Positions 7,291 to 17,904 of a DNA stretch of 64,000 nucleotides are shown here, piece by piece (within the stretch, counting starts at the first letter, position 1; every line of letters begins with the position of its first letter). The stretch spans positions 2,852,001-2,916,000 of the forward strand of contig NZ_AP022618.1 of NCBI RefSeq assembly GCF_010731615.1. The letters run 5' to 3'. Below the pieces are notes generated by a model, which worked only from the letters and a program-made list of their open reading frames with translations, was not told where the DNA came from and did no database searches. The position numbers were made by a program, and so were the translations under genes. The DNA is from Mycolicibacterium insubricum (GTDB taxonomy: Bacteria > Actinomycetota > Actinomycetes > Mycobacteriales > Mycobacteriaceae).

Positions 7291-8841
7291 GTGAGCACAC
7301 CGCTGACCATCCCGGCCCTGCTGCACCGCAGCGCCGCCCAGTTCGGCTCGGCGAGCTATGTCGTCACGCCCAGCCACCAGTTGACCTACGCCGAGGCCGA
7401 GCGGATTTCCGCCGAGGCGGCCCGGCGCCTGCTGGCGATCGGGGTCGGCAAGGGCACCCGGGTCGGACTGTTCTTCCCCAACGGCACCGACTGGATCGTG
7501 TGGTGGCTGGCGGCCTCGCGGATCGGCGCCGTCGTGGTGCCGCTGAGCACCATGTACCGACCGGCCGAACTGGCGAAGGTGCTGCGCCTGGCTGATGTTG
7601 CGGTCCTGGTCGCGCCACCCCGGGTGCTCGACTTCGACGTCGCCGAGCGGCTGGAGTCCGCGCTGCCGGAACTGGCCGGTCAGTCCGGGGGCCGGCTGCA
7701 CCTGGTCGCCGCACCGTATCTGCGCAGCATCCTGCTGACCGGGCCGACGGACCGGGCGTGGATGGGCACCCCGGACGATGCGGGCACGGTGCCCGTCGAG
7801 GTGCTGGCCGCCGTCGAGGCCGAGGTGACGGCGGCCGACCTGGCCATCATGGTGCACACCTCCGGGTCGACGGCCGATCCCAAGGGCGTCCTGCACACCC
7901 ACGGCGCCCTGGTGCGGCAGACCTCAACCTGGCCGGCCGCCGCCCGGTTCGTCACCGGGTCCGGCACCGAGGCCCGGGTGCTGTGCGCAATGCCGTTCTT
8001 CTGGATCGGCGGCGTGCTGGCCGCCACCGGGGCCCTGCACGCGTCCACCACGGTGCTCACGCTGCCCCGGTTGGACCCCGGGGCCGCGCTGGAGCTCATC
8101 GAATCCGAGCGGGCGACCGGATTGATCGGCTGGCCGGCGTTCACCCAGAAGCTGCGTGAGCACCCGTCGTTCGCCTCCCGCGACCTGTCGGCGGCGCCGC
8201 TGCTGCGTAACGGGCCGCTGGACATCGCGATGGTCGATGTGCCCGACGGATTTCCGGTGCACCGCACCATGTCCGAGACCGCCGGTGGTTTCGTGCACAC
8301 CGACATCGCGGTGGTCGACGAGCACGGTCAAGCGGTTCCCAACGGAACCGTCGGCGAACTGCTGGTCCGCGGAATCGGGGTGATGGCCGGCTACAACAAA
8401 CGCGAACGGCACGACACCTTCGACGCCGACGGCTGGTATCACACCGGCGACCGGGTGTACCGGCGCAGCGGTGACCCGCGGCTGTTCTACGTCGGCCGGG
8501 ACACCGACCTGATCAAATCGGCCGGCGCCAACGTCTCCCCGCTCGAGGTCGAGGCGGTGCTTCAGTCCTGCACCGGGGTCGCGTCGGCCTTCGCGATCGG
8601 GCTCGACGATCCCGAGCGTGGTGAGGTGGTGTGCGCGGTCGTGGTGCCCGCCGGCGAAGACCTGGAACTGGCCGCGCTGGCCGAGCACGCCCGCACGCAG
8701 CTGTCGTCATACAAGGTGCCGACGGTCTGGGCGCTGGCCACCTCGGAGCAGATCCCGGTGCTGGCCAGCGGCAAGCTCGACCGGAAAGGGTTGCGGAATC
8801 TGGTCGTCGACGGCACCTTGGCGCCGCTGCAGGCCCGCTGA
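7291..8841 (+). CDS. Acyl-CoA synthetase / AMP-binding ligase (FadD-type)
   Basis: 516 residues of the adenylate-forming superfamily. The phosphate loop is HTSGSTADPKGV (~residue 190), A5 is MSETAGG, A7 reads GWYHTGDRVY, A8 is YVGRDTDLIKSAGANVSP, and the A10 lysine is in LASGKLDRKG. The enzyme should activate a carboxylic acid with ATP to an acyl-AMP and transfer it to CoA. The GTG start at 7291 follows the mgtE stop by 35 bp. The acid substrate cannot be deduced. The protein is shorter than most long-chain FadDs, so a medium-chain or aromatic acid is plausible. Confidence 0.88.
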   Translation: MSTPLTIPALLHRSAAQFGSASYVVTPSHQLTYAEAERISAEAARRLLAIGVGKGTRVGLFFPNGTDWIVWWLAASRIGAVVVPLSTMYRPAELAKVLRLADVAVLVAPPRVLDFDVAERLESALPELAGQSGGRLHLVAAPYLRSILLTGPTDRAWMGTPDDAGTVPVEVLAAVEAEVTAADLAIMVHTSGSTADPKGVLHTHGALVRQTSTWPAAARFVTGSGTEARVLCAMPFFWIGGVLAATGALHASTTVLTLPRLDPGAALELIESERATGLIGWPAFTQKLREHPSFASRDLSAAPLLRNGPLDIAMVDVPDGFPVHRTMSETAGGFVHTDIAVVDEHGQAVPNGTVGELLVRGIGVMAGYNKRERHDTFDADGWYHTGDRVYRRSGDPRLFYVGRDTDLIKSAGANVSPLEVEAVLQSCTGVASAFAIGLDDPERGEVVCAVVVPAGEDLELAALAEHARTQLSSYKVPTVWALATSEQIPVLASGKLDRKGLRNLVVDGTLAPLQAR

Positions 8842-8849
8842 CCACCGGC

Positions 8850-9629
8850 TCAGTGCGCGGCGCGCACCTTGTAGGTCATCGGCCAGGACTTGCGGGACTC
8901 GTCGCCGGTCAGCGGGATACCCATCGACCCGAGCTTGATGTCGTAGGCCTCCTGGCCGTCGCGCACCTCACGTCCGGCACGCTCCCGGGCCAGGAAGTAG
9001 AGCTCGTCGATGGCAGCCTCGCTGTAGGCGACGAAGGTGGTCTTGCGCTCCTCGTCGTCGAGTCCGACGAGCATCCGCTCCGGTAGCTCCTTGGCGACCA
9101 TCGCCCCGCCCGCCAGCAGCAGCACCGGGATGACCCAGTAGCAGACGAACGAGAGCGGCTTATCAGAGTCAACGATTGAGGCCTGGCCGGAAACGACCGG
9201 AGGGATCAGAGCCGACACCGTCATCGCCGCAAACACCCCGACCCAGACCCAGGTGATCCGGGTGGCGACCCGGGCGAACAGATCGCTGTCGGTGATCTCC
9301 GGCGGCAGCCCGGGCTCGACGAACTCCCGGACGAAGGGCCGGCCGGTCAGCGCACCGATCAGGGCGACCAGCAGCAGGCCCGCGATGCTCAGCGGCAGCA
9401 GCCAACGCTGCCGCACGTCGTCGCCCAGCACCGAAGTCAGCACCGTCAGCACCGTGAAGGTCAGCGTCGCGCCGATCTGCAGCGTGTGCCCGGAGCCGCC
9501 GCGCCGCCAGTCGATGACCAGGGCGACGACGGCAACCGCGAGCGCGCACAGCACCGACGTGGAGAACGGGACATTCCCGACGAGCACCCAATACACCAGC
9601 CAGGGAGCGAAGCCGAACAGACTAGTCAT
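8850..9629 (-). CDS. Multi-pass membrane protein of unknown function
   Basis: 259 residues. Hydrophobic segments occupy residues ~5-40 (two), ~50-65, ~78-93, ~128-146 and ~160-180, so about six helices. A ~75-residue soluble C-terminal region follows (LPERMLVGLDDEERKTTF ... GSMGIPLTGDESRKSW). No enzymatic motif is visible. It converges with the acyl-CoA ligase (8 bp between stops) and its upstream gap holds the second copy of the 71-bp repeat. Confidence 0.65.
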   Translation of the reverse strand: MTSLFGFAPWLVYWVLVGNVPFSTSVLCALAVAVVALVIDWRRGGSGHTLQIGATLTFTVLTVLTSVLGDDVRQRWLLPLSIAGLLLVALIGALTGRPFVREFVEPGLPPEITDSDLFARVATRITWVWVGVFAAMTVSALIPPVVSGQASIVDSDKPLSFVCYWVIPVLLLAGGAMVAKELPERMLVGLDDEERKTTFVAYSEAAIDELYFLARERAGREVRDGQEAYDIKLGSMGIPLTGDESRKSWPMTYKVRAAH

Positions 9630-9659
9630 GCCTGGAGTCTATGAAGGACCGAATCAGGC

Positions 9660-9730
9660 GGTTCGGCGAGGCTCGGCAGAGTGGACGCGAGCGAAGCGAG
9701 TGGCCGCGGAGCCGAGGGGAAGCCGGGACC
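9660..9730 (+). repeat. 71-bp dispersed repeat, copy 2 (intergenic)
   Basis: Near-identical to the reverse complement of 4780-4850 (three mismatches). It fills most of the 114-bp gap between the ripD stop and the start of the membrane-protein gene, both on the reverse strand. Its imperfect inverted structure could act as a transcription or mRNA-stability element. I found no third copy in this window. Confidence 0.85.
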
Positions 9731-9743
9731 GCCTGCGACCGGA

Positions 9744-10355
9744 TCAGGCGATGATGCGGACCAGATACGGCGTCATATTGGCGGTACGCACCGGAGACAG
9801 CGCGACTCCCTGTTCGGTGGTCTCCACCATCTGGCCGTTGCCGGTGAACAGCGCCACGCTCTGGGTGCCGTCGGGGCCGTAGAACAGCAGGTCACCCGGC
9901 AGCGCCTGCTGCGGTAGCACCTTCTGGCCGACCTTGTACTGCTCCCCGGAAGACCGCGGCATCTTGATACCGGCTCCGGCGAACGCATAGACGATCAGGC
10001 CCGAGGCGTCGAATCCGACGACGTCGGACGTCGGTGCGGTCTGGGTCAGACTGCCCAGCAGCGACGGCGTGGTGGTGACGGCACCGAGCGCCTGTCCGGG
10101 ACTGGACTGGCCGGGGCCGTTCTGCGGTGGCTGGACGGTCGGTGCCGTCGCGAGCCCCTGGGAGACACCCTTGGTCGGACCGTTGATGTCGCCGCCGCCG
10201 TAGGTATATGGCACGCCGCGCTGAGACAGGGCGCGCTGGATCACCGTGTTGACGGCCTGTTGGTTGATCGGCGAGCGAGCGGTGTCCGCTGATGCCGCAC
10301 CGGGGACCACCAGCAACAGTGCTGCCGCAATAGTCAGGGCAAATGCGCGCTTCAT
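9744..10355 (-). CDS. ripD: RipD-like NlpC/p60 protein with non-catalytic active site
   Basis: 203-residue secreted protein: signal peptide ending ASA, an N-terminal NTVIQRALSQRGVPYTYGGG block, a Gly/Pro/Gln insert, then the rest of an NlpC/p60 peptidoglycan endopeptidase fold. The catalytic Cys of the family (FDCSGL) is Ala117 here (FDASGLIVYAF), and the usual catalytic His position before VAL is Ser166 (TQSVALFTGNG). This matches mycobacterial RipD, which binds peptidoglycan without cleaving it. The start at 10355 follows AGAAGG. Its likely role is as a cell-wall-binding scaffold or regulator rather than an enzyme. Confidence 0.88.
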   Translation of the reverse strand: MKRAFALTIAAALLLVVPGAASADTARSPINQQAVNTVIQRALSQRGVPYTYGGGDINGPTKGVSQGLATAPTVQPPQNGPGQSSPGQALGAVTTTPSLLGSLTQTAPTSDVVGFDASGLIVYAFAGAGIKMPRSSGEQYKVGQKVLPQQALPGDLLFYGPDGTQSVALFTGNGQMVETTEQGVALSPVRTANMTPYLVRIIA

Positions 10356-10486
10356 TTGAATCGACCTTCTCTCCACACCGCGCATGTCGGTTATCAGTAG
10401 CCACAACAGCCACTTCATTCACTTTTACAACACGCAGCGCGGACTGGCGAATCGATGAGGGTGCATCGGCCGGGAGATTCTTCGAC

Positions 10487-10503
10487 TGTGACGCAACGGT
10501 GAC
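10487..10503. promoter_or_regulatory. Tandem TGTGAC/GGTGAC motif upstream of ripD
   Basis: TGTGAC and GGTGAC occur 11 bp apart (one helical turn), about 135 bp upstream of the ripD start. On the ripD strand they read GTCACC then GTCACA, the type of direct repeat reported for the mycobacterial regulator MtrA, which controls other cell-wall hydrolase and Rpf genes. This is a motif-level suggestion only. Confidence 0.3.
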
Positions 10504-10640
10504 GGTGTCGTGATTCCCAGGCGGTGCGCAGGCCCGTCGGGCCTCGGCGCACGACGCCCCGCGGCCGGCGGCCAGGCGGGGTGAATCGGGTTCAGCCCAC
10601 CCGGCCGCGGCCGGTGACACCGATCAGTGATCCGAAAGGA

Positions 10641-11132
10641 TCAGATCGCGGCGAGTGCGGCGTCGTAATCGGGTTCCTGGGCGATCTCGGGAACCAGCTC
10701 GGTGTAGACGACGTTTCCGTCGGCACCGATGACGACGACAGCACGCCCCAGCAGGCCGGCCAGCGGGCCGTCGGTCATGGTGAGGCCGTAGTCCGAGCCG
10801 AAGTCGGAGCGGAAGGTCGAACCGGTGCTGACGTTCTCGATGCCCTCGGCGCCGCAGAACCGGCCCTGCGCGAACGGCAGATCCGCCGATACGCACAGCA
10901 CGGTGACTCCGTCGGAGCCGACCCGCTGGTTGAAGGTGCGCACGCTGGTGGCACACACGCCGGTGTCGATGGACGGGAAGATGTTCAGCACCACCGGTTT
11001 CCCGGCGAACGATGCGGAGGTCACCTCACCGAGATCGCTGCCGACGAGCGTGAACGCCGGTGCGCTGCTGCCGACCGCGGGCAGCTCACCGACCGTGTGG
11101 ATGGGATTTCCTTTGAATGTGATCTGTGCCAT
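10641..11132 (-). CDS. tpx: Thiol peroxidase Tpx
   Basis: 163-residue atypical 2-Cys peroxiredoxin. The peroxidatic Cys60 lies in [17 protein letters not shown] and the resolving Cys93 in [11 protein letters not shown], both at the canonical positions of mycobacterial Tpx. An extra Cys80 (VLCVSAD) is also typical. The enzyme reduces hydrogen peroxide and organic hydroperoxides in the cytoplasm using thioredoxin. The start at 11132 ([10 protein letters not shown]) is the standard N-terminus. Together with katG 2.5 kb away it contributes to peroxide defence. Confidence 0.95.
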   Translation of the reverse strand: MAQITFKGNPIHTVGELPAVGSSAPAFTLVGSDLGEVTSASFAGKPVVLNIFPSIDTGVCATSVRTFNQRVGSDGVTVLCVSADLPFAQGRFCGAEGIENVSTGSTFRSDFGSDYGLTMTDGPLAGLLGRAVVVIGADGNVVYTELVPEIAQEPDYDAALAAI

Positions 11133-11256
11133 GCATCCCAGTGTGCCAAGGACGATTCTGGTGTCGATGGCCGGGTTGAAGATCCCGCGACCGAGGGGTC
11201 CGCGGACTACCATGGGATTCGGGCCGAGGGTCGGGATGACGCGAGGCGGTGGATAC

Positions 11257-11940
11257 ATGCGACCCAGCACACTAGTTCGACACGCAGTGCGCGGCGCCGC
11301 AGCCATGGCGTTGGCGGCGGCCGGACTGGTGCCGGTGGGGATGAATGTCGCAGTGGCCGATGGCTGCCCGCACGCGGAGGTGATTTTCGCCCGCGGCACC
11401 GGCGAACCTCCGGGTCCCGGTCAGGCCGGGCAGAGCTTCTACGACGCACTGGTGGCCCGCGGGGGCGAGAAGACCGTCGACCTCTATTCCGTCGACTACC
11501 CGGCCAGCATGGACTTCCCCACCGCCTCCCGCGGGATCGTCGACGCGCGAAACCGGGTGGAGGACATGGCAGCCCGATGCCCGGATACCAAACTCGTACT
11601 GGGCGGATACTCGCAGGGCGCGGCGGTGATCGGCTACCTGACCGCCGACCACATCCCGCCCGGAGTCGATCTGCCCCCGGACATCACCGGACCGATGCCG
11701 GCCGCCATTGCCGATCATGTTGCGGCCGTGGTGCTTTTCGGTGAGCCGTCATCCGGGTTTCTTCAGATGATCAGTGCCCCGCCGATCATCATCGGTCCGC
11801 TGTATCGACCCAAGACCATCAACCTGTGCGCCGACGGCGACTTCGTCTGCGGTGACGGCAGTTCCGGTGCAGCGCACGAGAGCTACCCGTTCAACGGGTT
11901 GACCGACCGTGCCGCGGATTTCGCCGCCGCGCGGATCTGA
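11257..11940 (+). CDS. Secreted cutinase-family esterase
   Basis: 227 residues: signal peptide ending VAVADG, then a cutinase domain of the mycobacterial Culp/Cfp21 type. The early block is [19 protein letters not shown], the nucleophile is Ser119 in GGYSQGA, the catalytic Asp is in [10 protein letters not shown] between paired Cys, and the His is in GAAHESY. Four Cys are placed for the two usual disulfides. Mycobacterial members hydrolyse lipid esters or cell-wall lipids more than plant cutin. The ATG at 11257 is chosen for the signal peptide; an ATG at 11236 would add seven residues. Confidence 0.9.
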   Translation: MRPSTLVRHAVRGAAAMALAAAGLVPVGMNVAVADGCPHAEVIFARGTGEPPGPGQAGQSFYDALVARGGEKTVDLYSVDYPASMDFPTASRGIVDARNRVEDMAARCPDTKLVLGGYSQGAAVIGYLTADHIPPGVDLPPDITGPMPAAIADHVAAVVLFGEPSSGFLQMISAPPIIIGPLYRPKTINLCADGDFVCGDGSSGAAHESYPFNGLTDRAADFAAARI

Positions 11941-11966
11941 ACGGGCGAATCCTGCGCCGGCGCAGA

Positions 11967-12902
11967 CTAGTCCGGCCCGCCGCGGGCGACCCGCACCAGC
12001 AGCTCGTGCCAACGCGCGGGATCGCTGACCGCGAACCGGTCCAGCTGCCGGGGATCGGGTGCCGGCGGCATCGGGGCGACGGGAAGGTGGCCGTCGACCG
12101 GCGCCAGCATGCGCACCCGTTCGACGAGGTCACCCGCCAGACGCCCCAGGTCACCCAGCCCGCAGTCGAAGGGCAGTTCGGCAAGAGCACCGGCCAGCGC
12201 CAGGCCCGCGGCGATGCCCAGGCTGCTCTCTCCCGGCGAATTCACCACCGCGGGAAGTCCGGTCAGCTCCGCCAGCCGCAGGGCACGCCGGACGCCGCCC
12301 AGCGCCGCGACGGAGAGCACCGCGATGTCGGCGTAGTCGGCCAGCCGCCTGGGGTCCGCGTCGGGCGCGGGGGCGGCCACCGGCACACCGGCCTGCCCGC
12401 GCAGTCGGGCGATGGCCTCGGGGTGACCGTCGGTAACCTCCACGAACTGCACCCCGCCCGCGTCGTCGATCAGCGCCGCCAGTCCCGCCGCGGTGTCCCA
12501 TCCGGGTTCCAGTACCGGCCGGAGGCAACCGGCGTCGCCGAGAGCGCTGCGCGCGGCCCGTAGCCGAGCGCGGTCCTGCCCGTCGGTATGCGGCCGGGCT
12601 CCGATCGGCACCCGCAGGGTGCGAACCCCGGTGGCCGCGACGATCTCGCCGGCGACGGCCGGGTCGGCGGTGCCGACGGTGGCCGCGACCGGGATGCGTC
12701 CGCGGACCGGGTCGGGCCAGCCCACCGTGCCCGCCTCGGTGGCCGCGACGAACGCGCGGGACGCTTCGGCTTCACACCGCGGGCTGAACTCTCCCCACCC
12801 CTGCGGCCCCTCGATCAGCATGCCTTCGACCCCGGCGGTGCCCGGTACGCGGCCGGGCACCGCGAAAGCACGCGCGCCGCTCACATCGATCAGTGCCCTC
12901 AC
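11967..12902 (-). CDS. Degenerate o-succinylbenzoate synthase-like (enolase superfamily) protein
   Basis: About 311 residues aligned with actinobacterial MenC (OSBS): LIEGPQGWGEFSP at the N-terminal cap, DIAVLSVAALGG, and a GESSLGIAAGLALAGAL block. The catalytic residues appear lost. The KxK base motif is RVP (TLRVPIG), the first metal Asp (DANGGW) is replaced (LEPGWD), the ADES Asp site reads AAPAP, and the second catalytic Lys (VLKV) is Ser (VLSV). Only the Glu of the EQP site may remain (FVEVTD). It is probably a pseudoenzyme with a non-catalytic role. The start is uncertain: GTG at 12902 or 12914. Confidence 0.72.
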   Translation of the reverse strand: MRALIDVSGARAFAVPGRVPGTAGVEGMLIEGPQGWGEFSPRCEAEASRAFVAATEAGTVGWPDPVRGRIPVAATVGTADPAVAGEIVAATGVRTLRVPIGARPHTDGQDRARLRAARSALGDAGCLRPVLEPGWDTAAGLAALIDDAGGVQFVEVTDGHPEAIARLRGQAGVPVAAPAPDADPRRLADYADIAVLSVAALGGVRRALRLAELTGLPAVVNSPGESSLGIAAGLALAGALAELPFDCGLGDLGRLAGDLVERVRMLAPVDGHLPVAPMPPAPDPRQLDRFAVSDPARWHELLVRVARGGPD

Positions 12903-13035
12903 CGTCGCAGACACTAACCCCCGGCACACACCGTCCGGTCGATTCCCGATACGAATGCGCCGTTTCCTCTCTACGGTTCTTGTCATGGCGGCGGTGTGCG
13001 CAACACGGGTGCGCCACACCCCCCGAAGCCAACTC

Positions 13036-13071
13036 TTGACTCAATCCAAAAAAGCGCGTATTTGTGGGGTG
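13036..13071 (+). promoter_or_regulatory. furA promoter, leaderless, with probable FurA autoregulatory site
   Basis: TTGACT (13036-13041) and TATTTG (13059-13064) are separated by 17 bp, and the predicted +1 falls at or next to the GTG start at 13072. A leaderless furA mRNA is known in mycobacteria. The AT-rich stretch between the boxes (CTCAATCCAAAAAAGC) overlaps the -35 region where FurA binds its own promoter in relatives. The site should couple furA-katG expression to peroxide and metal status. Confidence 0.75.
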
Positions 13072-13557
13072 GTGAGGCATTCCTCGGGATCGCCGGTGGG
13101 GCCGCAGTCGTCCAGCGAGCAGATCGCGGACTACGGTGATCAGCTGCGCAGCGCCGCGCTGCGGGTGACCCGGCCGCGCGTCGCCGTACTCCAGGCCGTC
13201 CACGCCAATCCCCATGCCGACACCGAGACCATCCTCACCGCCGTGCGCGACCTGGTCCCCGACGTGTCCCGCCAGGCGGTCTACGACGTGCTCAACGCGC
13301 TGACGGCCGTCGGGCTGCTGCGCCGCATCCAGCCGTCGGGATCGCTGGCGCGCTACGAAGCCCGGATCGGCGACAACCACCACCACGTTGTGTGCCGCCG
13401 TTGCGGTGCGATCGCCGACGTCGACTGTGCCGTCGGCGAGGTTCCCTGCCTCACCGCCGCCGATGACCTCGGCTACGCCATCGATGAAGCCGAGGTCATC
13501 TACTGGGGCTACTGCCCCACCTGCAGAACCAGCCAGATTTCGGGATCACACACGTGA
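13072..13557 (+). CDS. furA: Fur-family regulator FurA
   Basis: 161-residue metal-dependent repressor. The winged-helix DNA-binding part contains LRVTRPRVAVLQAVHANPHA and VSRQAVYDVLNAL. The dimerisation and metal domain has GDNHHHVVCRRCG and a C-terminal CPTC pair, forming the Zn site with CRRC. FurA represses katG and itself and is released by oxidation. The GTG start coincides with the predicted transcription start, giving an N-terminus about 15 residues longer than the shortest homologues. katG follows 36 bp downstream, the classic mycobacterial furA-katG operon. Confidence 0.95.
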   Translation: MRHSSGSPVGPQSSSEQIADYGDQLRSAALRVTRPRVAVLQAVHANPHADTETILTAVRDLVPDVSRQAVYDVLNALTAVGLLRRIQPSGSLARYEARIGDNHHHVVCRRCGAIADVDCAVGEVPCLTAADDLGYAIDEAEVIYWGYCPTCRTSQISGSHT

Positions 13558-13593
13558 TCACAGCCCGATCCACCACTCCCGAAAGGAAATATC

Positions 13594-15795
<2,202 letters not shown>

Positions 15796-15829
15796 GTCGT
15801 ATCCAGCACAGGATCAGATCGATCGGACG

Positions 15830-15865
15830 ACGGCGCCCCGCAGGCCACGGCCTGCGGGGCGCCGT
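15830..15865. terminator. Bidirectional hairpin between convergent katG and FAAL genes
   Basis: ACGGCGCCCCGCAGGCC is followed, after a 2-base centre, by its exact reverse complement, giving a 17-bp GC-rich stem. It sits between the katG stop (15795) and the stop of the convergent FAAL gene (15877). There is no long T-tract, as is common for mycobacterial terminators. Confidence 0.7.
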
Positions 15866-15876
15866 TGGCTCGCCGG

Positions 15877-17694
15877 TCAGTTCTTCTTGCCCAGGGACCC
15901 GTCGAGGTAGCCGGCGCGGCAGGCGCGGCGGCGCAGCTTGCCGCTGGTGGTGCGCGGGATCGACCCGCCGGGCAGCACTTGGATGTCGGCGACGGCGAGC
16001 CCGTGCCGGCTCCGCACCGCGTTGCGTACCGCGTCGATCTCTGGCTCGGTGTCCATCCGCGCGGTGCCCGCGGCCCGCTCGCAGACGATGACCACGTCTT
16101 CGCCCCCGGCGCCGTCGGGAACCGGGAAAGCGACAACGTAACCGCGGCGCAGCAGCGGGGACGCGTCCGCCGCGGTCAGCTCGATATCGTCGGGATAGTG
16201 CGCGACGCCGTCGATCTCGATGAGGTCGACCAACCGGCCCGGCACGAACAGCGCGCCGTCCACGAAGAACCCGAGATCCCCGGTGCGCAGCCAGTACGCA
16301 TCGGCGGGAACCTCGCGGGCCCGGCTGCGAGCGCGCAGGCGGGCCGACAGCCGCGCCCGGAACACCGTCTCGGTCTCGGCCCAGCGCCGCCAGTAGCCGC
16401 GGCCGACGTTGGCACCGTGCAGCCAGATCTCCCCGACCGAGCCGTCCGCCAACTCCGCACCCGTGCGCGGATCGACGATCACCGCGTGCAGGTTGTTGGC
16501 GAGCCGTCCGCAGGAGACGTGCGGAACCGCCGCGGGGTCGTCGGCGTCGACCGGGACCGCGAATCCCCGGCCCAGCTCGACCCGGTCGAAGTGCCGAACC
16601 GAGGCGGGTTCCCCGGGCCCGGTGGTCGACACCATCAGGGTGGCCTCGGCGATCCCGTAGGAAGGTTTGATCGCGCTCGCCGGAAGCCCATGCGGCGCAA
16701 AAGCTTCGGTGAACAACTCGACCACGGAGAAGTTCACCGGCTCGGAGCCGATGATCATCGTCGCGAGGCTCAGGTCCACGACCTCGTCGCCGTCGGGCAG
16801 CCCGCGCTGCGCGGCCCATTCGTAGCCGAGATTGGGTGCCGCGGTGACCACCGGCCGGCCCAACCGGATCTCGTCGGACATCGCCTTGATCCAGCGCTTC
16901 GGCCGGCGGATGAACGCCGTCGGTGACATCAGCGTGGTGTGGCCGCCGTAGACGGTCGGAAAGCCGATCATCGACAGGCCCATGTCGTGATACAGCGGTA
17001 GCCAGCTGACCCCGTGGGTGTTGGTGTCGCTGAGGTCGATGGCCAGGATCATCTGGACCAGGTTGGTCACCATCGCGCGATGGGTGATCTCGATGCCGAC
17101 CGGGGCGCGGGTTGCGCCGCCGCTGTACTGCAGGTGGCAGATATCGCCCATGTCGATGCTCACCGGGTTGAACTGCCGGGCAGCACTGTCGGGGAGCTCG
17201 TCGAGCAGCACGACCTGCGGGCGCGGCACCCCGGTGAGCCGGTCCAGGAAGCCCTCGATCAATTCCAGGGCCGGCCTGGTGGTCAGCACCACGGACGGGC
17301 GTGCGTCGCGCATCGCGGTGTCCAGGCGTTCCGCCTGCCCCGCCAGTTCGGGGGCGAACAGCGGGACAGCCACCATGCCCGCCTTGATCGCCCCGAAGAA
17401 TCCGGTGATGTAGTCCAGCCCCTGCGGAGCCAGAACGGCCACCCGCTCACCGCGATGGGCGTGGCGCTGCACCGCCGCGGCGACCGCGGCCGCGCGCACC
17501 CCCACCTGGTTCCAGGTGATCTCGGAGACCACCCCGTCGGTGGTCCGGGAGAAGTCGATGTACCGGTAGGCCGTCTGGTTGCCGACGCTGTAGATGCACC
17601 GCTCGATCAGCATGTCGAGTGTCAGGGACGGCGGAACGACCACCAGCCCGTCGCCGTCGAGGCAGACGTCGACCTGCAGCAAACCGGGATACAT
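15877..17694 (-). CDS. Fatty acyl-AMP ligase (FAAL, FadD family), no PKS nearby
   Basis: 605-residue adenylate-forming enzyme of the long-chain fatty acid AMP ligase type, with HLQYSGGATRAPVGIEITH, GVSWLPLYHDMGL, SYGIAEATLMVS, WLRTGDLGFF and the terminal IPRTTSGKLRRRACR with its catalytic Lys. FAALs load fatty acids as AMP esters onto polyketide synthases or carrier proteins. No PKS, NRPS or carrier protein lies within this window, so the partner is elsewhere or unknown. The phosphate loop (SGGAT) deviates from the usual TSGST, which may affect ATP handling. The start at 17694 gives a plausible N-terminus, but an ATG at 17613 is possible. Confidence 0.82.
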   Translation of the reverse strand: MYPGLLQVDVCLDGDGLVVVPPSLTLDMLIERCIYSVGNQTAYRYIDFSRTTDGVVSEITWNQVGVRAAAVAAAVQRHAHRGERVAVLAPQGLDYITGFFGAIKAGMVAVPLFAPELAGQAERLDTAMRDARPSVVLTTRPALELIEGFLDRLTGVPRPQVVLLDELPDSAARQFNPVSIDMGDICHLQYSGGATRAPVGIEITHRAMVTNLVQMILAIDLSDTNTHGVSWLPLYHDMGLSMIGFPTVYGGHTTLMSPTAFIRRPKRWIKAMSDEIRLGRPVVTAAPNLGYEWAAQRGLPDGDEVVDLSLATMIIGSEPVNFSVVELFTEAFAPHGLPASAIKPSYGIAEATLMVSTTGPGEPASVRHFDRVELGRGFAVPVDADDPAAVPHVSCGRLANNLHAVIVDPRTGAELADGSVGEIWLHGANVGRGYWRRWAETETVFRARLSARLRARSRAREVPADAYWLRTGDLGFFVDGALFVPGRLVDLIEIDGVAHYPDDIELTAADASPLLRRGYVVAFPVPDGAGGEDVVIVCERAAGTARMDTEPEIDAVRNAVRSRHGLAVADIQVLPGGSIPRTTSGKLRRRACRAGYLDGSLGKKN

Positions 17695-17904
17695 GCCGGG
17701 AAGTCTATGGGCCGCCGGATTCGGTCCTCGATTCGGCCGCCGCCATCGTTACGCTCCGGTAGCTGCGCAAACGCAGGAATTCTTTCTTAGCAAAGCGTTA
17801 GTTGCTGCTCCCCAAGACCTTAAATTCGCCGCCTACCGTTCATGGAACAAGAGGTCAACGCACGGTAGACCTGTCGGCACACGGCTTCGAGAGCGAGGGC
17901 GGTT

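Noticed and set aside
5855..7300. A 481-residue frame antisense to mgtE
   Set aside because: His/Gly/Asp-rich shadow of mgtE with no domain-like segments.
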